Below are positions 17,021 to 26,905 of a DNA stretch of 64,000 bases, piece by piece. The translations under genes and the position numbers were made by a program. The notes beneath the pieces are model-generated. The model saw only the letters and a list, made by a program, of their open reading frames with translations. It was not told where the DNA came from and ran no database searches. The stretch spans positions 36,493-100,492 of the forward strand of contig CAZPQK010000012.1 of the NCBI GenBank assembly GCA_964588695.1, in the 5' to 3' direction. Source of the DNA: CAZPQK01 sp964588695. GTDB lineage: Bacteria > Krumholzibacteriota > Krumholzibacteriia > WVZY01 > JAKEHA01. How positions within the stretch are numbered: position 1 is the stretch's first letter; every line of letters begins with the position of its first letter.

Positions 17021-19147
17021 CGCAAGGCGGCGCAAGCGTAGGGAATTTACGATAACCGACACCGAGCTAAAACTCATTGCCGCGGCTGCGAGCATGGGGC
17101 TCATGAGCGTTCCGAAGTATGGGTACAGCACTCCGGCCGCGATCGGAACGCCTATAATGTTATAGGCAAAAGCAAAGAACAGATTCTGATGGATGTTCTC
17201 CATCGCTTTTTGGCTAAGCAGATAGGCCCTTTGAAGCGCCGGCAGGTCGCCACCAAGCAAGGTAACGCTGGCACTCTGTATTGCCACATCTGTGCCGCTA
17301 CCCATCGCTACCCCGACGTGGGCTAGCGCAAGCGCTGGGGCATCGTTAACCCCGTCTCCAACCATTGCCACCACCTTCCCGTTTGCTTTTAGTTCGCGAA
17401 TCTTGCTGGTCTTGCCATCGGGGAGTACATCGGCAAACACGGTCGAAATAGAAAGCTGGCGGGCCACGGCGTGCGCGGTGCGTGTGTTATCTCCCGTAAG
17501 CATGACCACATCGACCCCCGCGTCGACAAAGGCCTTGATGGCGGCGGCGCTTGATGCTTTAACGGGGTCGGTTACAAAAAGAAGCCCAGCTAGTTGCTGG
17601 TTGTGGGCAACAAAAATAGCCGTACTCCCGGAGTGTTGATATTTTTCTACGAACTGCGAGTGGCGGCTGACGTCGGATATACCTACCTCATTCATCAAAG
17701 CCAGGTTACCAACGTAGACAGTTGCACCGTCAACCTCGCCGCGAATCCCCTTACCCGAAACTGCTTCGAACGCCTCCAGGCGATGAAGACCAAGGCCGCG
17801 ACTTTCCGCAGCTTGTGTAATTGCGTGGGCCAGCGGATGCTCGCTCCCGCCTTCGAGCGAGGCAGCAATGCGAATGACTTCGTCATCACTAAAGGAGTTC
17901 AACGCGAGTGTCTCTATCAGTCGGGGTTTGCCTTCGGTCAACGTTCCGGTTTTATCAAGCACCAGTGTGTCAACTTTGTGCAAGGTCTCAATCGCAGTGG
18001 CATCGCGAAACAATACGCCGTTCCGCGCACCCAAACCGCTAGCAACCATAACTGACATTGGTGTAGCCAAGCCAAGAGCACAGGGGCAAGCGATGATAAG
18101 AACGGCAATCGCATTCAACAACGCAAAGGAAAGAGCGGGGTCAGGGCCAAATCGCCACCACGCTAAAAACGTTAATGCTGAACATAGCAGTACAGCGGGT
18201 ACAAAATAGGCAGATACCATGTCGGCCATCCGTTGAATGGGAGCCTTGGTCCGCTGAGCCTGGTTCACCATAGCAATGATCTGAGAAAGCAACGTTTCGG
18301 ATCCGATTCGAGTTGCTTCGATTACCAAAGTTCCCGAACCGTTAATTGTGGCGCCTATGACCGGATCCCTGGGGTGTTTTTGTACGGGGGCGGACTCACC
18401 CGTCACCAAACTTTCTTCGACGAAGCTGCTTCCGCTAATTACGATTCCGTCGACGGGAAGCTTCTCCCCTGGCCGAATTCGCACGTGGTCGCCAACTTTT
18501 ATGTGTTCTACCGGGATGTTTGTTTCTTCGCCTGTTTCATCGATCCTCCGCGCGTCTTTGGGGGACAGTTCCAGTAGCGCACGCACCGCTGACCCGGTAT
18601 GCGCGCGGGCCCGAAGTTCTAGCACCTGCCCCAAGATGACCAGGGCAGTAATCACTGCGGCTGCCTCAAAGTAGACCGGAGTTGACCCCATATGGTCCCG
18701 CATGGACTCGGGAAAGATACCCGGGAAAATAATGGAAACGACGCTGTACCCGAATGCGACCGCAACGCCCAATCCAATCAGTGTGAACATGTTAAAGCGA
18801 AAGTTTCGCACAGATAGGACAGCTCTTTGATAGAACGGCCAGGCGCCCCATGTGCACACAGGAAGCGACAGCGCGAGTTCCATAAACTTTCGCGTGTCGG
18901 GTTTCAAAAACCCGACGAGTGGTCGCCCCGGAATCATGTCGCTCATCGCGATAAGAAAAACCACTGCGGCAAGCGGGGCGCAAACCCGCCATCGCGTGGT
19001 CATCTCTCGCAGTTCGCCATCGTCGGCGACATCAAGCGAGGCTTCTTTGGGTTCCAACGCCATACCACAAATCGGACAACTTCCCGGTTGGTCTCGGATG
19101 ACTTCGGGGTGCATGGGACATGTCCAGCTACTCGTGTGAGCACTCAT
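17015..19147 (-). CDS. copA: Cu(I)/Ag(I)-exporting P1B-type ATPase
   Basis: 710 residues. An N-terminal metal-binding zinc-ribbon-like segment (WTCPMHPEV...CPICGMALEP, residues 8-33) replaces the usual ferredoxin-like domains, as in SilP-type pumps. Then come membrane helices, TGES, CPCALGLATP (the transport-site CPC), DKTGTLTEGKP (phosphorylated Asp), SEHPLA and GDGVNDAPAL. The last helices carry AYNIIGVP and MSFSSVS, matching the Cu(I)-transporting P1B-1 class. It pumps copper or silver from cytosol to periplasm, where CusCBA can take over. Its ATG overlaps the cusA stop (ATGA). It is the last gene of the copper operon and converges on cca. Confidence 0.93.
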   Translation of the reverse strand: MSAHTSSWTCPMHPEVIRDQPGSCPICGMALEPKEASLDVADDGELREMTTRWRVCAPLAAVVFLIAMSDMIPGRPLVGFLKPDTRKFMELALSLPVCTWGAWPFYQRAVLSVRNFRFNMFTLIGLGVAVAFGYSVVSIIFPGIFPESMRDHMGSTPVYFEAAAVITALVILGQVLELRARAHTGSAVRALLELSPKDARRIDETGEETNIPVEHIKVGDHVRIRPGEKLPVDGIVISGSSFVEESLVTGESAPVQKHPRDPVIGATINGSGTLVIEATRIGSETLLSQIIAMVNQAQRTKAPIQRMADMVSAYFVPAVLLCSALTFLAWWRFGPDPALSFALLNAIAVLIIACPCALGLATPMSVMVASGLGARNGVLFRDATAIETLHKVDTLVLDKTGTLTEGKPRLIETLALNSFSDDEVIRIAASLEGGSEHPLAHAITQAAESRGLGLHRLEAFEAVSGKGIRGEVDGATVYVGNLALMNEVGISDVSRHSQFVEKYQHSGSTAIFVAHNQQLAGLLFVTDPVKASSAAAIKAFVDAGVDVVMLTGDNTRTAHAVARQLSISTVFADVLPDGKTSKIRELKANGKVVAMVGDGVNDAPALALAHVGVAMGSGTDVAIQSASVTLLGGDLPALQRAYLLSQKAMENIHQNLFFAFAYNIIGVPIAAGVLYPYFGTLMSPMLAAAAMSFSSVSVIVNSLRLRRLAL

Positions 19148-22100
19148 GACGAACTCCGGTCGCGGGCGATATGCTCGTCGCTTGGAAGCGATAGTTCAGC
19201 TTTCGCAGAAAACAGAACGGGCACCATAAGCGTGGAGATCAACACAAACAGCATCCCGCCAAACGATGGGATGGCCATAGGAACCATAATGTCGGCTCCT
19301 CGTCCAGTGGAGGTGAGAACCGGCAACAATGCCAGTAATGTCGTCGCCGTCGTCATCACGCACGGTCGCACGCGACGTAAACCAGCGGTAAGGCACACCG
19401 ACCGCAGCTCTTCCGCGGTTTGGGGCTGCTGGTCGCGGAATGACTGTTGAAGATAGGTTGCCACGATTACGCCGTTGTCGGTTGCGATTCCAAACAGCGC
19501 GAGAAATCCCACCCAAACCGCGACGCTGAGGTTAACCGGCGCAATCTGAAACAACTCGCGTAGCGGCACTCCGAACGGTTCGGCGCCCAAAAACCAGGGT
19601 TGACCGTACAGCCAGATTAGAATAAACCCACCAGTCCAGGCGAGTGCCACGCCGGAAAACACCATTGCGCTGACCGCAAGCGAACTAAACTGCAAGTACA
19701 AGATTAAAAAGATAATCGCTAACGCCACGGGGACGATAACGCTCAAGCGTTTTTGCGCCCGCACTTGGTTTTCATAGCTTCCGGTAAACTGGTAGCTCAC
19801 GCCGGTCGGAACCGTAAGGTGCCCACTATCTATGTGATTCTGCAAGAATGCTGACGCGCGCTCGACAATGTCGACTTCGGCGATATCATCTTCGCGATCA
19901 AAAACAACGTACCCTACCAGAAACGTATCCTCGCTTTTGATAACCTGAGGGCCGCGCTGGTACTTGATTTCGGCGAGCTGTCCTAACGGCACCTGTGCGC
20001 CGGAGGGCGTCGCCACCAGGATTCGCGCGATGGCCTCGGGTGAATCGCGAAGTTCTCGCTGGTAGCGCACCCTGACGCTGTAGCGTTCGCGGCCTTGAAC
20101 GGTTTTGGTTGCCGCCTTGCCGCCGACAGCAGTCTCGATTACATCTTGAACCTGCTGAACGTTGACACCGTGGCGTGCAATCGCATCGCGGTCGATATGA
20201 ATCTCAAGGTACGGTTTCCCCACTATTCGGTCCGCGATTACCGCTGCCGGGCGAACTCCCGGTACTTGCTTAAGCAGGCGCTCCAATTCCATTCCAAAGG
20301 CTTCAATGGTCGCCAGGTCGGGCCCCTTTACCTTGATGCCCATTGGAGCTCTCATTCCGCTTTGCAGCATGACGATTCGCGCGGCGATGGGTTGGAGCTT
20401 TGGTGCACCGGTGGTTCCCGGAACCGAAGCAACTCGAGTGATTTCCGCCCAAATATCATCGGGCCCCTGGATGCCGGGCCACGGCCTTCGTCCGCTGTTG
20501 AGATCGTCGGTGAGGGCCGGGCGCCAAAGCCGGAAAGGACGTCCGTTGGCGTCGGCGATTAGGGCTCCGTCGTCGTCTCGCTCGAAGGTTCCGGATACAA
20601 GATACGGTTTGCCGTCGGGCGCGAGGGCTGGCGTGCCATCGGGACGGCGAAACAGGTCGTTCGCGCCGGGGTTAAAGCGAAAACGGGCGCGTTTCCCGGA
20701 GTTGTCCAAAAGAAACTCCGAGTGATAGTTGATAATGGTTTCGATCATCGAGATTGGCGCGGGATCAAGCGGCGATTCGGTGCGGCCAATCTTGCCGACG
20801 GCGCGCTTGACCTCGGGGAGGGAAGAAATCGCGATGTCTTGTTTACGCAACACGTCATAAGCCTCGCCGATGGATGCGTGCGGCATGGTTGTCGGCATAA
20901 ACAAAAACGCACCTTCATCCAGCGAGGGCATGAACTCTCTGCCGAGCCCGGGAAACGTTGCGCTTATCGCTGCCAACGGGCGGCTTTCCAGGGTCCGTTG
21001 TGGCAGAAATCCAAACACAAAGCTAAACCCAAACCAAATGATAGCGCCGAAGGCGAGCGAAACCAACGGAATGGCCAAAAAGAGCCGTTTATGAATCAAA
21101 CACCACGCCAGCAATATCGAGTAGTGTTTTTGAAAAAGCAAAAGCAGTCCCAGTACACCACCCAGCAGGAGTCCGACAAAAACGACATTCCCCAAAATTC
21201 GCGCATCGATGCCAAGCGGCATCCATGAGCTTGCCAGGTAGATCAAGGAGATTAGAACCACTGCCCAGTTGCCGTAACGTTGGACCATGCTCGACACCGA
21301 CGCAGAGCGTGAAGCAGATAGCAATTGTGCCACCGCCAGTACAACCAGAGCGACGCCCAAAAGTACGTTTTTAAACGTCAATCCGAAACCCGCAAGAAGA
21401 AGCACGTACGGGAGCACCGCCTTGCGGCCTTCCGTGCGTCCGCGAAACAGCACTTGCGCAGCGGCGGGTAGCACAAACAACGCCACTACGATTGAAGCTA
21501 ATAGTGCGAGCGTTTTGGTGAATGCGAGTGGCTGAAATAGTTTACCTTCGGCGCCGGTCATTGCAAATACCGGAAGAAAGCTGACCACCGTTGTCGCCAC
21601 AGCGGTGACGACAGCACCGCTTACCTCACGTGTTGCGGCAAATACCAACGGCGGTGTCGCGCGACGTCCGGGCGCCTTCTGAACATGCTTATAGATGTTC
21701 TCGCTAACCACGATTCCCATGTCCACCATGGTGCCGATTGCGATGGCAATGCCGGATAGCGCCACGACGTTGGCATCGACGCCAAATAGTTTCATGGCGA
21801 TAAAGCACATAAGTATCGCAAGTGGTAACAACCCGGCGATGAGGAGTGAACTCGCCAAATGCATAACCATCACCAGGACGACTATTATCGTGACAAGTAT
21901 CTCTTCGCTAAGCGCGGTGCGCAGCGTGCCCAAGGTCTCATCTATCAACTCGGTTCGGTCATAGAACGGTACAATCGTAAGCTGACTTACCCGGCCGTCG
22001 GGAAGTGGTTTGCTGGGCAGTCCCAGCGATAGTTCGGCAATGCGGGCTTTCACGGCCTGGATCGCAGCCATGGGGTTGTCGCCAAACCGGACGACCACCA

Positions 22101-23034
22101 CTCCGCCAACGACTTCCGCACCGTCTTTGTCCAGCACGCCCCGTCGCACCGCCGGGCCGAGGTTTACGTCGGCGACATGACGAACCAATACTGGCGTTCC
22201 GTTTTTTGCCGTGATGACGGCGGAGGCAATGTCGTCGACGCTACGGATCAAACCGACACCGCGAATAACGTACTCGACGCGGTTAAGTTCAATGGTACGA
22301 GCACCGACGTCTATGTTCGACATACTTACCGCGCGGTGAACGTCGGCAAGCGACACACCATAGGCGAGTAGCGCGTCGGGATTCACATCGACTTGGTACT
22401 CTTGGACAAAGCCGCCGATCGACGCTACTTCACTAACGCCAGGCACAGACGTTAAACCGTAGCGCACATACCAATCCTGAACGCTTCGGAGTTCGTGGAG
22501 GTCCCACCCTCCGGTGGGATTTCCCTCCGAATCGCGGCCCTCGATGGTGTACCAATAGACCTGGCCGAGGGCTGTTGCGTCCGGACCGAGTGTGGGCTCG
22601 ACACCCACTGGAAGTGTGTTTGCCGGCAGACTAGCGAGTTTCTCCAGAATGCGGGTTCGCGACCAATAGAACTCAACGTCCTCCTGGAAGATCACGTAGA
22701 TTGTGGAAAAGCCAAACATCGAAAAACTGCGCACTGTTTTAACGCCAGGGATTCCCAGCAACGAAACCGTGAGCGGATAGGTGATTTGGTCTTCGACGTC
22801 CTGCGGCGACCGACCGGACCAACTGGTAAACACGATCTGTTGGTTTTCCCCAATATCTGGAATAGCATCCACCGGGACGGGGTCGCGCGGAATGCCATCC
22901 ACATCCCAGTCGAATGGCGCGGTAGTGACACCGCCAACCACGGCAAGCAAGACCAGGATCCCGACGACAACTTTGCGCTGAATGCAAAAGTAAATGACGC
23001 GTTCGAGCAGTCCATTTGGACGGTCGGTGGACAT
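19144..23034 (-). CDS. cusA: CusA/CzcA-family heavy-metal efflux RND pump, enlarged
   Basis: 1296 residues from the ATG at 23034, chosen because AGAGG precedes it and it lies 2 bases after cusB. Inner-membrane proton-driven pump. GRSPQDVEDQITYPL, GVKTVRSFSMFGFSTIYVIF, AIGTMVDMGIVVSENIY and ATDNGVIVATYL are diagnostic of the metal RND branch, and Met-rich positions near FMPTTMPHASIGEAYDVL fit the copper/silver path. It is about 250 residues longer than E. coli CusA: extra hydrophobic helices follow helix 6 (around residues 550-690), and a periplasmic insert of roughly 70 residues contains RRPDGTPALAPDGKPY-type text. Copper/silver specificity is inferred from the operon. Confidence 0.9.
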   Translation of the reverse strand: MSTDRPNGLLERVIYFCIQRKVVVGILVLLAVVGGVTTAPFDWDVDGIPRDPVPVDAIPDIGENQQIVFTSWSGRSPQDVEDQITYPLTVSLLGIPGVKTVRSFSMFGFSTIYVIFQEDVEFYWSRTRILEKLASLPANTLPVGVEPTLGPDATALGQVYWYTIEGRDSEGNPTGGWDLHELRSVQDWYVRYGLTSVPGVSEVASIGGFVQEYQVDVNPDALLAYGVSLADVHRAVSMSNIDVGARTIELNRVEYVIRGVGLIRSVDDIASAVITAKNGTPVLVRHVADVNLGPAVRRGVLDKDGAEVVGGVVVVRFGDNPMAAIQAVKARIAELSLGLPSKPLPDGRVSQLTIVPFYDRTELIDETLGTLRTALSEEILVTIIVVLVMVMHLASSLLIAGLLPLAILMCFIAMKLFGVDANVVALSGIAIAIGTMVDMGIVVSENIYKHVQKAPGRRATPPLVFAATREVSGAVVTAVATTVVSFLPVFAMTGAEGKLFQPLAFTKTLALLASIVVALFVLPAAAQVLFRGRTEGRKAVLPYVLLLAGFGLTFKNVLLGVALVVLAVAQLLSASRSASVSSMVQRYGNWAVVLISLIYLASSWMPLGIDARILGNVVFVGLLLGGVLGLLLLFQKHYSILLAWCLIHKRLFLAIPLVSLAFGAIIWFGFSFVFGFLPQRTLESRPLAAISATFPGLGREFMPSLDEGAFLFMPTTMPHASIGEAYDVLRKQDIAISSLPEVKRAVGKIGRTESPLDPAPISMIETIINYHSEFLLDNSGKRARFRFNPGANDLFRRPDGTPALAPDGKPYLVSGTFERDDDGALIADANGRPFRLWRPALTDDLNSGRRPWPGIQGPDDIWAEITRVASVPGTTGAPKLQPIAARIVMLQSGMRAPMGIKVKGPDLATIEAFGMELERLLKQVPGVRPAAVIADRIVGKPYLEIHIDRDAIARHGVNVQQVQDVIETAVGGKAATKTVQGRERYSVRVRYQRELRDSPEAIARILVATPSGAQVPLGQLAEIKYQRGPQVIKSEDTFLVGYVVFDREDDIAEVDIVERASAFLQNHIDSGHLTVPTGVSYQFTGSYENQVRAQKRLSVIVPVALAIIFLILYLQFSSLAVSAMVFSGVALAWTGGFILIWLYGQPWFLGAEPFGVPLRELFQIAPVNLSVAVWVGFLALFGIATDNGVIVATYLQQSFRDQQPQTAEELRSVCLTAGLRRVRPCVMTTATTLLALLPVLTSTGRGADIMVPMAIPSFGGMLFVLISTLMVPVLFSAKAELSLPSDEHIARDRSSS

Positions 23035-23036
23035 GG

Positions 23037-24860
23037 TTACCTCTCGTCGTGCTGGTGGGTGGGGCCGGAAATCAGCACGCCGGTTCGCGAGCCACAACGG
23101 AACATTCGAGAACCGTAGTATGGGTTTTCGACACCAACGGTAGACTGAAGCCAGTCGGCGCCGGCGTTGTCGCGCGCCATCGGGCAGTGGTAACGGTAGA
23201 TTGGAAAATCACCACTCGCCCCAAACGCTTCGACAAGTTCGGCAAGCGCTTGCGATAGGTCAAAGAACGCTAAGCGGGCGGAAGCAATATCGTCGGACCC
23301 AACAAGCGCCTTGGCCGCGCTCCCGATTTCGATTCGCCGCTCGTTCCATCCGCGACGTCGGGTCTGGCTGAGGGAATGAGGGTCGGGCAAAACCAATGCG
23401 GCGAGTATTGCGTTGGCATGATTGCGCGCGGACGGGTGGTCGTCCTGGCTGAGCGCGGAACCAGTGTCGAAGTAGCGTTGATACACGTCATTCAAACGAC
23501 CAACAAAACCGGCCGGGATGTCTTGCGCGACGGAGATCTCCACGGCGGGATTGCTTGAGTGCACCTCGCGCTTGTCCGCAGGCGGATCCGCGGGATTCAT
23601 CATGCTTGGCTTTCCAAGGATTTGGAGGGCACTGTCTATCTTGAACGCCCCGCTGGTGACTATCGTGTCGCCTTCCTTTAGGCCGTCGACAACTACGATC
23701 CCGCCGTCGGTAACCGGGCCGAGCGTCACTTCGCGACTAACGTACGCGCCCGGCATTTCTGGAACCGGCATGTATACGATCGCACGTTTGCCGGTTCTTA
23801 AGGGCGCAGTCGCCGGAATCACCAACGCGGAACGGGCGTCGTCGCCTGACGCCATCTGAATACGAGCCCGGGCGTACATGCCCGGGCGGAGTTTGCCGTC
23901 TGGGTTAGGAACCGTAACTCGCACCCGAACGGTTCGTGTGGACAGAGTTAGCACCGGCTCGACGAACTCCACAGTCCCGGAGAATTCTTGTCCCGGAAAC
24001 GACTCGATCGTGAAGGAGACGTTTTGCCCGGCGGTAATGGCGGCAAGATCGCTTTCGTACGCGTCAAGCTGCAACCACAGCTGTGAAAGGTCGGCGAGCG
24101 TGTGGATACGCTGGCCCTCCTTAATGTAAGCGCCATCGCTAACGTGTCGCTCTACAACGATTCCTGTTACGGGGGATAGAATCGTTAACGATTCGTTTAC
24201 TTCGCCCAAGCTTTCGATATGTTCAATCTGCGTATTAGTGAGCCCCCAGGACAGCAGCCGCGCTCTGGAGGCTTGCAGGGTTCGTAACGCCGATTGCTGA
24301 TTACGCTTGCTTCCATCGGAGCGAACCGATTCGAACGTGGCTTTGGCTTGATGCAGCTCTTGTTGATTGGATACAAGCGCAGGACTATACAGGTCGAAAA
24401 GTGGTTGCCCCCTGTCAATTGATTGACCGGTCGTATTGGCGTGGAGTCGTTCGATTCGACCGGCCACTCGCGCGGTTATCTCGCGAAGCTTGCCTTCGTC
24501 CGGTTGTAGCGTGCCCACCAAGTGAATCTGCTTTTGTGGTACTACTCGGCGCACCTTTTGGGTTGCAACCTCTGCGAGCTGTTGCGCGGCGGGCGACAAA
24601 CGCACGCCAGCAAACGCGGCGTCGCTGTCGGGGTCGTTGGTAAGCGGAATCAAGTCCATACCGCAAATAGGACATTGCCCCGGCTCAGGGAGCTGGATCT
24701 GCGGGTGCATGGAGCATGTCCATGTTGTTGCGTCCTGGTGCGTAATGTGTTTGAGGTCGTTGTCGCCCCGTCCTCTTAGGTTGTATCCAACCAGCACGCC
24801 GACCACAACGCTCGCCAGCACCAGTGCAGCGGTCAGTCCGGTTCTTATGCGCCGGCTCAT
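23037..24860 (-). CDS. cusB: CusB-family membrane fusion protein with metal-binding N-terminus and DUF3347-like C-terminus
   Basis: 607 residues. A membrane anchor (about 9-25) is followed by WTCSMHPQIQLPEPGQCPICGMDLIPL-type metal-binding text (residues 47-73), then HlyD barrel-sandwich, hairpin and beta-barrel domains (VAGRIERLHANTTGQ, GIVVERHVSDGAYIKEGQ, RTVRVRVTVPNPDGKLRPGM). The last ~170 residues match the DUF3347 domain, with CPMARDNAGADWLQ and VENPYYGSRMFRCG, which presents Cys and Met for metal. It bridges CusA and CusC and hands Cu(I)/Ag(I) to the pump. Its ATG overlaps the cusC stop by 4 bases. Confidence 0.92.
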   Translation of the reverse strand: MSRRIRTGLTAALVLASVVVGVLVGYNLRGRGDNDLKHITHQDATTWTCSMHPQIQLPEPGQCPICGMDLIPLTNDPDSDAAFAGVRLSPAAQQLAEVATQKVRRVVPQKQIHLVGTLQPDEGKLREITARVAGRIERLHANTTGQSIDRGQPLFDLYSPALVSNQQELHQAKATFESVRSDGSKRNQQSALRTLQASRARLLSWGLTNTQIEHIESLGEVNESLTILSPVTGIVVERHVSDGAYIKEGQRIHTLADLSQLWLQLDAYESDLAAITAGQNVSFTIESFPGQEFSGTVEFVEPVLTLSTRTVRVRVTVPNPDGKLRPGMYARARIQMASGDDARSALVIPATAPLRTGKRAIVYMPVPEMPGAYVSREVTLGPVTDGGIVVVDGLKEGDTIVTSGAFKIDSALQILGKPSMMNPADPPADKREVHSSNPAVEISVAQDIPAGFVGRLNDVYQRYFDTGSALSQDDHPSARNHANAILAALVLPDPHSLSQTRRRGWNERRIEIGSAAKALVGSDDIASARLAFFDLSQALAELVEAFGASGDFPIYRYHCPMARDNAGADWLQSTVGVENPYYGSRMFRCGSRTGVLISGPTHQHDER

Positions 24861-26164
24861 GGTTTGACCTCCGAGTCAGGAAATAGAAGGTTTGTAGCCA
24901 CCAACGTCTCGAGCGTCGCTAACGATGCCAAAACCGTAGCTCGCGACGAGGCCACCTCCAGGCTCACGGTCAGATAGCTTTGTTGAGCATCGATAACGTC
25001 TTGAAACGTGGCGATTCCGCCCCGATAGCCTTCACGAGCAACTTCGTAGCTCTGGAGCGCGCGGGGCGCTAACACCCGTCGGTATAAGTTGTGCTGCCGA
25101 AGCGCGTCGCGCCAACGCGCGATTGCGGCCGTCAACTGCGCATCGAGGTGGGCTCGCATGTCGATGGTTGCACGTGTTGCGGACCGCGCCATTGCTTCCG
25201 CCTGTCGTTTTTGGGCTCGAAGGCCTCCAAAAAAGAGGGGGATATTTAGTGAAGCCATTGCCACCACGGCGTCGCGACCGTTGTCCGCTGTCGATGAAAA
25301 CTCGTACGGATCTACAAAAATGTACTCGGCACCAACCGTTAGATTTGGAATCGCGGCACGCCGAGCCAATCGAACCGTCTGCTCAGCCGCGGTCTCGCGA
25401 GACCGGGCCGATTGGAGGCGCGGATTCCGAGTATCGACAAGCTTCTGCAGCGCAATAACTGTAAGGTCTAGCTCGGGATACGTCAGCGTCGACGGCATGG
25501 CGATTGGGGTAGCGAGCGATTGCCCGAGCAGCGCGTTTATCTGTGCGGCAACGGGTTCGCGCTGATCCTGCCAATGCGCAACCCGGTCCTCTAGTCTGGC
25601 CACCTCGATCTGCAGCTGCAACACGTGAGATTGTTGTCCATAGCCTTCCGCGTAAGAAGTCAACGCGACGTCTTCGACCGCTCGCAGTAAACGAAGGTTT
25701 TCACCAATAATTTCGATTGCCTGACCGACCACATAGTATTGGCCCCACGTTGTAACGAGATCGCGACGAAGCTCCCAGTAGGACCTGTCTCGGTCGTGGG
25801 TTAACGCATCGGCGAGCATATCTGCACGGGATGCCTGCAAACCTAGCTTTGCGATCGGAATAGTCTGAACCAGACCCACCTTATGGCGCTGCGCGCCCAG
25901 CCTGGTTTCAATTGGATCCACAAAGTATCCGTAAGAAACGATTGGGTTGGGAAACGCGCCGACGCGATTAGCCTCCTGGCGCGCCGCTTCCGCGCGTTCG
26001 TCCGCCGCGACCAACGCGTGCGATTGACTGTGAAGCCGATCCACTAGTTCTTGCAACGTCGGCGTTTCTGCCGCTACCGGCGCCGGGCTCGCAACTGCCA
26101 GGCCAAGGAAACCGATAGCGCCAAACACGCCAGCCACTGCGGCCTTCATTGTAGGACTACGCAT
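24857..26164 (-). CDS. cusC: CusC/CzcC-family outer-membrane efflux protein (TolC family)
   Basis: 435 residues. The N-terminal hydrophobic stretch MKAAVAGVFGAIGFLGLAVA is a signal peptide without a lipobox Cys. Two outer-membrane efflux repeats follow, with NPIVSYGYFVDPIETRLG, NPRLQSARSRE-like and GIATFQDVIDAQQSYL segments and long amphipathic helices. It forms the outer-membrane exit duct of the CusCBA complex. AAGGGA lies in front of the ATG at 26164, 11 bases after the upstream gene. The 3' end overlaps cusB in an ATGA, so the operon is translationally coupled. Confidence 0.9.
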   Translation of the reverse strand: MRSPTMKAAVAGVFGAIGFLGLAVASPAPVAAETPTLQELVDRLHSQSHALVAADERAEAARQEANRVGAFPNPIVSYGYFVDPIETRLGAQRHKVGLVQTIPIAKLGLQASRADMLADALTHDRDRSYWELRRDLVTTWGQYYVVGQAIEIIGENLRLLRAVEDVALTSYAEGYGQQSHVLQLQIEVARLEDRVAHWQDQREPVAAQINALLGQSLATPIAMPSTLTYPELDLTVIALQKLVDTRNPRLQSARSRETAAEQTVRLARRAAIPNLTVGAEYIFVDPYEFSSTADNGRDAVVAMASLNIPLFFGGLRAQKRQAEAMARSATRATIDMRAHLDAQLTAAIARWRDALRQHNLYRRVLAPRALQSYEVAREGYRGGIATFQDVIDAQQSYLTVSLEVASSRATVLASLATLETLVATNLLFPDSEVKP

Positions 26165-26175
26165 GGTTTCCCTTT

Positions 26176-26817
26176 CTAACGCGACTCGGCCGGCGAACCG
26201 GAGGGAAGCGTTTGGTAAACCCGCTCCAGTGCCGCGACGGGGTTCGCATTAAAGGAGTCCAAGCATCCGTTGCAGCAAAACCGGACAAGCTTTCCCGCGA
26301 ACACATAGTCGAAAGGCGTTCCCATGCTCCCAAGCGCTTCTCCAGAAATGGGACAGGCGTCGGCAGGGTAGTGTGCCGTTTGGACGGCAATAACGGCGGC
26401 GTCGAGCGCGACGACCGCCGCCGTCGGATTCTGCGCAAGCTCGGGTTCGCACGAAGAGCAGCACAGCTTTACCAGGCGGTTGCCCACGATCGCGTTCATG
26501 GGATCGCCCATGCTACCCAACCGCTTTCCGCTGACCATACAGGTGGCAAGTGGATAGCCTGCCCCCTGGCGGGCTACGATGGCCGAATCAAGCGCGGCCA
26601 GAAATGCCGATTCGTCGCGTTCGAAATCCGGGAGACACGACTCGCAGCAAAGCCGTATCTCACGACCGTTTGTGGTTAGGATGACGGGCGTGCCGTGCGA
26701 GCCGATGCGCTCGCCGGAAACCAAGCAAATACTCAGGGGATACTTGGATATGTCGGATGTCTCGGCGCTCGTCGACGAAACGACGATCAGGCCGATCAGA
26801 ACGAGTAGGACTCGCAT
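26176..26817 (-). CDS. Exported protein with three exact 62-residue YHS/TRASH-like metal-binding modules
   Basis: 213 residues from the ATG at 26817 (GAGGAGAG just upstream). A signal peptide (1-18, ending STSAE) is followed by three tandem modules. Each has a first Cys (C31, C93, C155), a serine-glycine turn and G-S-x-G-x-P, then a CCxxC cluster (C57/58/61, C119/120/123, C181/182/185). The spacing is exactly 62 residues both times. The pattern resembles YHS/TRASH-type metal domains. Second in the copper operon, it is probably a periplasmic copper-binding chaperone or buffer. I do not know a named family with this three-module arrangement. CusC follows after 11 bases. Confidence 0.75.
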   Translation of the reverse strand: MRVLLVLIGLIVVSSTSAETSDISKYPLSICLVSGERIGSHGTPVILTTNGREIRLCCESCLPDFERDESAFLAALDSAIVARQGAGYPLATCMVSGKRLGSMGDPMNAIVGNRLVKLCCSSCEPELAQNPTAAVVALDAAVIAVQTAHYPADACPISGEALGSMGTPFDYVFAGKLVRFCCNGCLDSFNANPVAALERVYQTLPSGSPAESR

Positions 26818-26905
26818 AATCTCTCCTCTGGTTACACGCACAGGTGCGCGTTCACAAACAACGTTTGCGGATCACTTTTACTGGGAACTGGAAATGTGTG
26901 GTGAT

